Origin: Planctomycetota bacterium
GTDB taxonomy: Bacteria > Planctomycetota > UBA1135 > JADKAF01
Direction of reading: 5' to 3'
NCBI GenBank assembly: GCA_016793245.1
Contig: JAEUHW010000112.1
Span: 1 to 57,108, forward strand
Length of the DNA stretch: 57,108 nt
Every line of letters starts with the position of its first letter. Positions within the stretch are counted from its first letter, which is position 1. Below, piece after piece: positions 50,626-57,108 of this stretch. The translations under genes were made by a program, and so were the position numbers. The notes below the pieces were generated by a model. That model was not told where the DNA came from, did no database searches, and worked only from the letters and a program-made list of their open reading frames with translations.

Positions 50626-53251
50626 GATCGAGGATCTGATCCGCGCGAGCTGCGCCGTGCCCGAGGATCGCGCGTTCGATCGGCGTGTGCTCGATGCCGC
50701 GGGGGCGCTCCTCGACGAGCGTGCGGCGTCGGCTTCGTCGGCGCTCGCGGAGCGCTCCGGTCGCAGCGCGCAGCGTCGCGGGCTCTGGCTCGCGCTGCTC
50801 GCCGCCGCGTTGCTCCTCGGCGCTCTCCTCTTCCAGATCCTCCGCTCGGATGCCGCGGAGCGCGCTCCGCGCGAGCTCTCGCTCGCGCGCGGTGCGCTCG
50901 CGCTCGAGGCGCAGCGCGCGCCGATCGCGCTCACGACGCCACTCGGGCGCGTGCTCCTCGCCGAGGGGCGCGCTCGCGTGGAGGTGATCGATGCGACATC
51001 GAGCGCGGAGGAGCGCGAGGCGATGAGAGCGAAGTACGCGATGGGCGGTGCCGCGCTCGCGGCGGCCGTGTGGCTCGGAATCGAGGTCTTCGAGGGGCGT
51101 GCCGCCGTGGAGGTGGACGGCGCGAAGATCGAGCTCGTCGCCGGGGAGCGGCGTGTGTTCGCCGGTGAAGCGGGGCCGGCCGGGACCTCAGAGCCGAGCT
51201 CGGTCGCGTCGCGCATCGCGCGCGAGGAAGCCGTTCCGAACGGCTCTCCGAACGCGAGCGAGGCTCCCGCGAGCGCGGGGCGCCGCGGCAGCGTGCGCGA
51301 CGAGCGCGGTGCTCCGATCGCGGGCGCGCGCATCGCACTGCTCACGGCGGCCGAAGCCACCGGGTTGGCGAGCTTCCGCAGCTCGACCGAGGAATGCCGG
51401 TGGGTGAGTGCGCCGAAGGAGCTCGCGCTCGCGCTGCCGATGCGCATCGCTCTCGAGGCGGAGCGCACGACGGTCAGTGATGAGCGCGGCGAGTTCGTCG
51501 TGCCGCGTCCGGCCGAGGAACAGGCCGCGCTCGCGATCGAGGCGCCCGGCTTCGCTCCGCTCGTCGTCTTCGCCCTCGACACCGCGAAAGCGACGCCGCT
51601 CGCGGCGGTGCTGCGCGAGCGGATCGACCTCGAGCTCGTGATCCTCGACGAGAACGAGATGCCGCTCGCCGGCGTCTCGCAGCGCGATCTCTTCGCCTGC
51701 GCCGACATGGTGCGGAACCTCGTGCGCCTCTGCGTGCCGCTCGACGGCGGCATCGAAGCGGCGATCCCGCTCGCCGAGCGCGGCGGCGGCCGCTTCGTCC
51801 TGCCGACCAGCGCGGTCGCCGGAGCGCTGCTCGAGATCGCGTGGGTCGGAGCGCAGACGATGCGCGTGCCGATCGCGTTCGATGCCGGGACGCCGATGCC
51901 GCTGCGCTACACCGTGAAGAGCACGCCGCACATCGCGGGACGCGTGCTGCGCGAATCGGGCGAGCCGTTCGCGAGCGCCAGCGTCTTCCTCGACCAGCGC
52001 TCGCGCAGCGGACGGCGCCATCTCGCCGAGACGCTGAGCGACGAGCTCGGCTGGTTCCGGCTGCCCGCGCAGGAGGGGCAGCGGAGCACGCGCGTGCGCG
52101 CGCAGGCCAAGAACTTCGCCGCCGACGATCGCCAGAACCTGGCGTTCCCCACGCCGAAGCTCGAGCTCGTGCTGAAGCCGCTGATCGGAGCGGTGATCGC
52201 GGGGCGCGTCGAGGATGCCGCGGGGAAACCGCTGGCGGATCAGAAGGTCCGCCTCGTCGGGCAGGACTTCGCCTTCAACGGCTTCCTCAACACGCACTCG
52301 AGCGCCGACGGCAACTTCCGCTTCGAGGCGCTGCAGGCCGGTCGCTACGAGGTGCTGTGGGAGCGCGAGAATCCGTACGTTCCTCTGCGCGGACCGGAGG
52401 TCGTGCTCGCGCCGGGCGAGAGCAAGATCGACCTCGTCTTCAGCGCGCCGCTCGGCGGTCGCATCGTCGTGCGCGCGCTCGATGCAGAAGGGGCGCTGTT
52501 GCAGAAGGGCACGGTGGCGCTGCACCGCCCGCGGCTCCTGGACTCGCCCGAGTACCTGAGCCAGATCTGGCTCGCGCGCGAGACCGATCCCGCGCAGCAC
52601 GTCTTCGAGGGTGTCCCGCCGGGCCGCTACGCCGTGGTCCTCGACGGAGGACGCCAGATCGAGAGCGTGCGCGTGAAGGAGGGCGAGACCGTCGAGGTCA
52701 CGCTCGGAGGTGCGGGCGCGCTCGAGCTCCGCGGTCGCGTGAAGCGCGGTGACGCGGCGCTCGCGAAGGCCGAAGTCACTGGCGCGCCGGCGACCGGCGA
52801 TCTTCTCAGCGCGCGCGAAGCGCGCGCTGATGAGGAAGGGCGCTTCGCGCTGATCGGCGTGCCTGCGGGCCGCGTTCTCTTCCGCGTGCACGAGTTCGGC
52901 GGAGGTCGCACGTGGTTCGCCGCGGCGGACTTCCACGGTGCGGCAGGGGAGGAACTCCTGCTCGACGCTCCCGATGGTGTGCTCGAGATCGCGCTGGCCG
53001 AAGGCCTCGCCGTTCCGGCGAGCGGCGCCACCGCGCGCGTCACGATCGAGCGGCTCGATGCGGTCGATCTGCGCCGCAGCGTTCCCTCGACCTACCGCGT
53101 CGTCGGCGAGGTCGAGCTCGATCGCGCGGGCAAGGGCGAGCTCGGCTCGCTCGCTGCCGGCAGCTACCTGGTCGAGCTCCACCTCGAAGCGCGGACGCTG
53201 GAGGCCCGCGTCGAGGTGGGCGGTACGCGTGCGCGCGTGGAGATGAAGTGA
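50612..53251 (+). CDS. Membrane FecR-like anti-sigma and CnaB-like repeat protein
   Basis: 879 residues. The cytoplasmic N-terminus (residues 1-55) has the size of an anti-sigma domain but no zinc motif. A membrane helix lies at 57-76 (LWLALLAAALLLGALLFQIL). A FecR-like beta region follows (about 85-200, EGRAAVEVDGAKIELVAGER). Then come carboxypeptidase-regulatory/CnaB-like beta domains (GSVRDERGAPIAGARIALL, IAGRVLRESGEPFASASVFL, IAGRVEDAAGKPLADQKVRL, LRGRVKRGDAALAKAEVTG). The overlap with the sigma gene suggests it senses outer events and holds the sigma factor. No protease or enzyme motif is seen. Confidence 0.8.
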   Translation: MSKPEIEDLIRASCAVPEDRAFDRRVLDAAGALLDERAASASSALAERSGRSAQRRGLWLALLAAALLLGALLFQILRSDAAERAPRELSLARGALALEAQRAPIALTTPLGRVLLAEGRARVEVIDATSSAEEREAMRAKYAMGGAALAAAVWLGIEVFEGRAAVEVDGAKIELVAGERRVFAGEAGPAGTSEPSSVASRIAREEAVPNGSPNASEAPASAGRRGSVRDERGAPIAGARIALLTAAEATGLASFRSSTEECRWVSAPKELALALPMRIALEAERTTVSDERGEFVVPRPAEEQAALAIEAPGFAPLVVFALDTAKATPLAAVLRERIDLELVILDENEMPLAGVSQRDLFACADMVRNLVRLCVPLDGGIEAAIPLAERGGGRFVLPTSAVAGALLEIAWVGAQTMRVPIAFDAGTPMPLRYTVKSTPHIAGRVLRESGEPFASASVFLDQRSRSGRRHLAETLSDELGWFRLPAQEGQRSTRVRAQAKNFAADDRQNLAFPTPKLELVLKPLIGAVIAGRVEDAAGKPLADQKVRLVGQDFAFNGFLNTHSSADGNFRFEALQAGRYEVLWERENPYVPLRGPEVVLAPGESKIDLVFSAPLGGRIVVRALDAEGALLQKGTVALHRPRLLDSPEYLSQIWLARETDPAQHVFEGVPPGRYAVVLDGGRQIESVRVKEGETVEVTLGGAGALELRGRVKRGDAALAKAEVTGAPATGDLLSAREARADEEGRFALIGVPAGRVLFRVHEFGGGRTWFAAADFHGAAGEELLLDAPDGVLEIALAEGLAVPASGATARVTIERLDAVDLRRSVPSTYRVVGEVELDRAGKGELGSLAAGSYLVELHLEARTLEARVEVGGTRARVEMK

Positions 53252-53405
53252 TCGGCGCGCGCGCGTCGGTGCTCGTGGTCTGATTCACGCCTCCGGTGCA
53301 GTGTCTCGCGGATCTCACCTTTCCGGGCGCCGCTCTGGCTCCGCGGTGTATTTCGGAACGGCCTTCGGTCGCCGCGCCTTGCCAGGCAGGCAGAGCTCTC
53401 GCGGG

Positions 53406-53427
53406 CTCAACGGCTCACGCCGTTGAG
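53406..53427. repeat. CAACGGC boundary hairpin, cluster 4
   Basis: CTCAACGGC pairs perfectly with GCCGTTGAG around TCAC. It is homologous to the middle hairpin of composite repeats E1 and E2. Confidence 0.8.
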
Positions 53428-53681
53428 GCGGGAGTCGTCGACACGAGAGCGGTACCCGAACCCGCGACGCGCGCGAGCCTTCGAACGCGAGAACCGCGAC
53501 GACCGCTCCGCCAGCCCTCCGGCGAAGCAAGCGCCGCGCCCGCCGCGCGTGAACGACGTCGAACGACATCGCGCGTTGGAGCGCGTTCGACCTCGAACGC
53601 GATTCGAGAGCGAGCGCGGCGGTCACGTCGCTTGCATCGCCTCCGGATGCGGCTCCGCTACGTCGAAAGACATCGTGCGCC

Positions 53682-53716
53682 GTTTCGGAGCCCGCGGGAG
53701 GCGGGGGCTCCGAAAC
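53682..53716. repeat. REP-like hairpin, variant GTTTC
   Basis: Perfect stem, GTTTCGGAGCCC with GGGCTCCGAAAC. It lies upstream of RAYT copy 5. Confidence 0.85.
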
Positions 53717-53925
53717 TCATGCTACGGGAGAGAGCGGACGTCGACGCGAGAGCCGCGTCGAGAGACATCGGTTCGTCGCCCGCGCGGCGAAGTGAGATCG
53801 AGACAGCGAGCAACGTCGCCCAATCGAGATTCCGATTGTCTACGAAACCATTCACGCTTCATCTGCGTTCTACATGCTGGAACGACATCGGGGAAGGCGA
53901 CGCAGCACGGGGCCGAGGAAGCCAC

Positions 53926-54666
53926 ATGCGCCGCAGGATTCAACAGCTCGAGTTCGACTTCCGTCAGCATGGCGGGAAGCGGAAGGGTGCGGGACGGAGG
54001 CCGAAGGGCGCCGAGCCCGGCATGCCGCACCGTCAGCGTTCGAAGAAGAAGCGCGGCGAGCCGCTGCACATCACCGTACGAATTGCCGGCGGCCTGCCAT
54101 CCCTGCGCCGCGGTGGTGCGCTGAAGGTCGTGCTCGCCGCGCTCAGCGCGAGCTGCGATCGCCACGGAATGAGGATCATCCAATACTCGATTCAGAAGGA
54201 CCATCTTCACCTTCTCGTCGAAGCCGACGATCGAGAGTGCGTCGCGCGTGGCCTGAACGCGCTGCGCAGTCCACTCGCCCGCGCGTTGAAAAAGCTCTGG
54301 GGCCGCCGCGGCAAGGTGTTCCCCGAGCGCTATCACGATGAGGTGATCTCGACGCCGACGCAGACGCGGAACGCGTTGCGCTACGTGCTGCAGAACGGCA
54401 AGAAGCACGGCGTCGTGGCGCAGTCGTCGATCGACCTCTGCTCGAGCGCGCTCACGTTCAATGGTTGGAGGGAGCGCCCGTCGATCGCATCGATCCCGAC
54501 AGCGCCGGTGGTGGCCGCCGTCGCGCCCGCCTCGACTTGGCTGCTCACCACCGGCTGGCGCCGCCACGGCCTGCTCGACCTCCGCGAGCTGCCGCAGCAC
54601 AACAAGCACCCCGGCCGACCGCGACGGAACCCCGCGCAATCAAGTCGCCGAGCGACCTCGCGCTGA
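53926..54666 (+). CDS. REP-associated tyrosine transposase (RAYT copy 5)
   Basis: A complete 246-residue copy with the His-Leu-His pair (KDHLHLLVEADD) and Tyr153 intact. ATG 53926 follows CGAGGAAGCCAC. Copy-specific changes include LRSPLARALKKLWGRR in the helix before the catalytic Tyr and SALTFNGW instead of SAPVFDGW. The N-terminal basic arm is KRKGAGRRPKG. First of two same-strand RAYTs. Confidence 0.93.
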   Translation: MRRRIQQLEFDFRQHGGKRKGAGRRPKGAEPGMPHRQRSKKKRGEPLHITVRIAGGLPSLRRGGALKVVLAALSASCDRHGMRIIQYSIQKDHLHLLVEADDRECVARGLNALRSPLARALKKLWGRRGKVFPERYHDEVISTPTQTRNALRYVLQNGKKHGVVAQSSIDLCSSALTFNGWRERPSIASIPTAPVVAAVAPASTWLLTTGWRRHGLLDLRELPQHNKHPGRPRRNPAQSSRRATSR

Positions 54667-54756
54667 TTCCCAGCACACTGCCGCCGCGCGGGCGTGGAAC
54701 CCCGTGTCCATCGACGTCGTTCTTGCATCGACGTCCGATCGCACCCCATAGCATGA

Positions 54757-54791
54757 GTTTCGGAGCCCCCGCCTCCAGCGGGCTCCGAAAC
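54757..54791. repeat. REP-like hairpin, variant GTTTC
   Basis: Perfect stem, GTTTCGGAGCCC with GGGCTCCGAAAC. It lies downstream of RAYT copy 5. Confidence 0.85.
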
Positions 54792-55284
54792 GGCGCACGA
54801 TGTCCATCGACGGAGCGGAGCCGCGCCCGGAGGCGCAGCAAGCGACGTGAACGACGCGCGAAGCTCCGCGTCTCTCGCTCGCGTCGTTCGCGCGCCGACG
54901 CTCGAACACCATCGACGTGGAACGCGCGCGTCGGGCGCGGCGCTTGCCTCGCCGTAGGGCCGGGCGTAGCGCATTCACGGTCTTGCGTTCGCTCGCTCCT
55001 CGCTCCTCGCGTTCACGCGCGCGCCTGCACGATGGACGCGTCGACGCGAGATCGGTACCCGCATCCATGACGAGCGCGAACCTGCGAACGCGAGGTCCGC
55101 GACGATCGCTCCGCCAGCCCTCCGGCGAAGCAAGCGCCGCGCCCGCCGCGCGTGAACGACGTCGAACGACACCGCGCGTCGACGCGCGTTCGGAGCCGAT
55201 CGCGATTCGAGAGCGAGCGCGACGGTCACGTCGCTTGCATCGCCTCCGGATGCGGCTCCGCTACGTCGAGAGGCATCGTGCGCC

Positions 55285-55319
55285 GTTCCGGAGCCCGCTG
55301 GAGGCGGGGGCTCCGGAAC
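55285..55319. repeat. REP-like hairpin, variant GTTCC
   Basis: Perfect stem, GTTCCGGAGCCC with GGGCTCCGGAAC. It lies upstream of RAYT copy 6. Confidence 0.85.
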
Positions 55320-55530
55320 ACATGTTGTCGGGGGCGATCGAACCATCGATGCGCGAACGACGTCGAACGACATGGGTTCCCCGCCCGCGCGGCGGCTGCG
55401 ACATCGCGCGGCGAACAACGTCGCGCAATCAAGAATCCGACTTTCTAGGAAACCAACGACGGCCCTTCTGCGTTCTACATGCTGGAACGAAGTCGGGGAA
55501 GGCGCCGCGCAAGGAGGAAGAGGAAGCCAG

Positions 55531-56271
55531 ATGCGCCGCAAGTTTCATCAGCTCGAGTTCGAGTTTCGTCAGCACGGTGGGAAGCGGAAGGGCGCGGGGC
55601 GGAAGCCGAAGAACGACGAGCCCGGCATGCCGCACCGTCAACGCGCGAAGAAGAAGCGCAATGAGCCGTTGCACTTCACGGTGAGTCTCGCCGACGGTCT
55701 GCCCTCGCTGCGTCGCGGTGGAGCGCTGAAGCTCGTGCTCGCGGCGCTGAGCGCGAGCAGCAATCGGCACGGAATGCGGATCGTACAGTACTCGATTCAG
55801 CGGGACCATTTGCACCTCCTCGTCGAAGCCGACGACCGCGAGTGCGTCGCGCGCGGCATGAACGCGCTGCTGAGTCCGCTCGCGCGCGAGCTCAACAAGC
55901 TCTGGGGCCGGAAGGGAAAGGTGTTCCCCGAGCGCTATCACGACGAGGTGATCTCGACGCCGACGCAGGCGCGCAATGCGCTGCGCTACGTGTTGCAGAA
56001 CGGCAAGAAGCACGGTGTCGTTGCGCAAGCGTCGATCGATCTCTGCTCGAGCGCGCCCGTGTTCGATGGCTGGAGGGAGCGCCCGTCGATCGCCGCGATC
56101 CCCGCCGCGCTGGTGGTGGCCGCCGTCGCGCCCGCTTCGACCTGGCTGCTCACGACCGGCTGGCGCCGCCATGGCCTGCTGGACCTCCGCGAGTTGCCGC
56201 GACACCACAAGCCTACCGGCCGACCGCGACGGAACCTCGCGCATTCAAATCGCCGAGCATCTTCACACTGA
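55531..56271 (+). CDS. REP-associated tyrosine transposase (RAYT copy 6)
   Basis: A complete 246-residue copy: MRRKFHQLEFEFRQHGG, basic arm KRKGAGRKPKN, His93-Leu-His95 in RDHLHLLVEADD, Tyr153 in RYVLQNGKKHG and a basic tail. ATG 55531 follows GAGGAAGCCAG. Closest in sequence to copy 1 over the shared part (SNRHGMRI, SIQRDHLHLL, LWGRKGKVF). It has upstream and downstream hairpins in opposite orientation, the standard unit of this family. Confidence 0.93.
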   Translation: MRRKFHQLEFEFRQHGGKRKGAGRKPKNDEPGMPHRQRAKKKRNEPLHFTVSLADGLPSLRRGGALKLVLAALSASSNRHGMRIVQYSIQRDHLHLLVEADDRECVARGMNALLSPLARELNKLWGRKGKVFPERYHDEVISTPTQARNALRYVLQNGKKHGVVAQASIDLCSSAPVFDGWRERPSIAAIPAALVVAAVAPASTWLLTTGWRRHGLLDLRELPRHHKPTGRPRRNLAHSNRRASSH

Positions 56272-56361
56272 CGCACTCCGCCCTGCCGCCGCGCGGGCGT
56301 GGAACCCCGTGTCCATCGACGTCGTTTTCGCATCGACGTCCGATCGCACCCAATAGCATGA

Positions 56362-56396
56362 GTTTCGGAGCCCCCGCCTCCAGCGGGCTCCGAAAC
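56362..56396. repeat. REP-like hairpin, variant GTTTC
   Basis: Perfect stem, GTTTCGGAGCCC with GGGCTCCGAAAC. It lies downstream of RAYT copy 6. Confidence 0.85.
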
Positions 56397-56828
56397 GGCG
56401 CACGACGTCCATCGACGCAGCGGAGCCGCGCCCGGAGGCGCAGCAAGCGACGTGCACGACGCGCGACGCTCCGTGTTTCTCGCTCGCTCAGTTGGCGCAT
56501 CGATTCTCGAACACCACCGACGTGGTACCCGCGCGTCGGGCGCGGCGCTTGCTTCGCCGTAGGGCCGGGCGTAGCGCCTGCGCGGTCTTGCGCTCGTCGT
56601 ATCGCGCTCCCGTGTCGCATCGGCGCGTCGACGCGAGATCGGTAACCGAACCTGCGACGCGAGCGAGCATTCGAACGCGACGACCGCTCCGCCAACGCTC
56701 CGGCGAAGCATGCGCCGCGCCCGCCGCGCGTGCAGGACGTCGAACGACACCGCGCGTCGAAGCGTGTTCGACGGCGTCGGAGTCTGACTCGAGAACAACG
56801 GCTTCCGCGCCCCAAGGACTCTGGCGGT

Positions 56829-57108
56829 TCAGCGGGGGGCGCCGAGCCTCACCTCGATCGTCGCTTCGCTCGCGGGACCTCGATAGATCAGGCGTTCGGC
56901 GCGATCGTGCCCCGCGAGTACGCGGTAGCTCGCGCTCGCGCGCGGCACGCCGGGTCGCAGCACGCGACCGCGGATGCGGTAGCTCGCGAGACGCTCACCG
57001 CTCTCCTCGTCGATGATCGCGATCACCGGATCGTCGCGATCGAAGCGCAGCGTCGGCAAGTGAGCCGCTGCAGGTCTCCCGTCGTTCTCGTCGGCGTGGA
57101 AGCTCACC
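56829..57108 (-). CDS. C-terminal part of an unidentified protein (PhoD-like tail?)
   Basis: The frame is open to the window edge; the GTG at 57107 may not be the start. The visible 92 residues (HLPTLRFDRDDPVIAIIDEE, then SGERLASYRIRGRVLRPGVP) form a beta-rich domain. It resembles the C-terminal Ig-like tail of some Planctomycetota PhoD-like phosphatases, where similar LPTL and IDE-TGE-YRIRG segments occur, but the catalytic part is outside the window, so this is tentative. Confidence 0.6.
   Translation of the reverse strand, partial: VSFHADENDGRPAAAHLPTLRFDRDDPVIAIIDEESGERLASYRIRGRVLRPGVPRASASYRVLAGHDRAERLIYRGPASEATIEVRLGAPR

Larger units (their letters stand above)
53404..56821 (+). mobile_element. 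RAYT cluster 4 (two RAYTs in tandem)
   Basis: The left boundary is the perfect CTCAACGGC hairpin at 53406-53427, the right is CCAAGGACTC ending at 56821. The order is mirror-image to clusters 2 and 3, with RAYTs on the plus strand. Inside: upstream flank (CCGGCGAAGCAAGCGCCGCG), hairpin, RAYT copy 5, hairpin, downstream flank, upstream flank, hairpin, RAYT copy 6, hairpin, downstream flank, then a lone upstream flank without RAYT at about 56640-56790. The gene-free stretches 53252-53925, 54667-55530 and 56272-56828 hold these flanks only. The right end lies 7 nt from a stop codon. Confidence 0.8.

Noticed and set aside
53874..54341. 155-residue open frame overlapping RAYT copy 5
   Set aside because: It is the +1 shadow of the RAYT gene, Arg-rich, with no independent support.

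Overview
The window is GC-rich bacterial chromosome with long coding runs on both strands and no tRNA, rRNA, CRISPR array or phage structural gene that I could recognise. The gene mix suggests a Planctomycetota-like bacterium: a Tat-signal TIM-barrel isomerase, large secreted FG-GAP, PPC and glycine-rich surface proteins, a membrane pyrophosphatase, an ECF sigma factor translated with a membrane FecR/CnaB-like partner, and B12-type radical SAM proteins. This is inference; Myxococcota or Acidobacteriota are not excluded.

Layout. 1-1.4 kb: end of a RAYT (REP-associated tyrosine transposase) cluster plus decayed gene remnants. 1.4-4.5 kb: sugar-isomerase-like protein, M28 peptidase and an unknown protein. 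4.8-8.7 kb: one large STAND-type ATPase with an N-terminal nuclease-like domain and C-terminal TPRs, a candidate defence protein. 8.7-17 kb: radical SAM protein, two polytopic glycosyltransferase-like proteins and a secreted PPC/IPT protein. 17-19.5 kb: gene debris, a small unknown gene and RAYT cluster 2. 19.5-24.7 kb: YyaL-like thioredoxin protein, rsfS and hppA, separated by two RAYT-free composite repeats. 24.8-29.5 kb: a translationally coupled ABC-transporter/DedA operon diverging from an FHA protein. 29.5-32.7 kb: RAYT cluster 3 with two genes. 32.7-39 kb: tatD, an SGNH protein, a HEAT-like protein and a glycine-rich lipoprotein. 39-45.3 kb: a structured terminator/leader, amidohydrolase, metallophosphoesterase, serine hydrolase, HpnP-like radical SAM protein and an rRNA-methyltransferase-like protein. 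45.5-53.3 kb: FG-GAP protein, an overlapping ATPase/TOPRIM-like pair, then an ECF sigma factor overlapping its membrane partner. 53.4-56.8 kb: RAYT cluster 4 with two genes. The right edge holds the end of another gene.

The most striking feature is the RAYT family: six copies, five of them complete, plus remnants, in 57 kb. Each RAYT normally lies between oppositely oriented 35-nt hairpins whose arms covary. Each complete cluster lies between the two halves of a composite repeat that also occurs without a RAYT (21562-21688 and 22342-22471). Many element ends lie within about 11 bp of a stop codon. This looks like an actively amplified RAYT/REP-like mobile system rather than the usual single domesticated RAYT gene. 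The STAND nuclease ATPase and the ATPase/TOPRIM pair are two further candidate defence loci.
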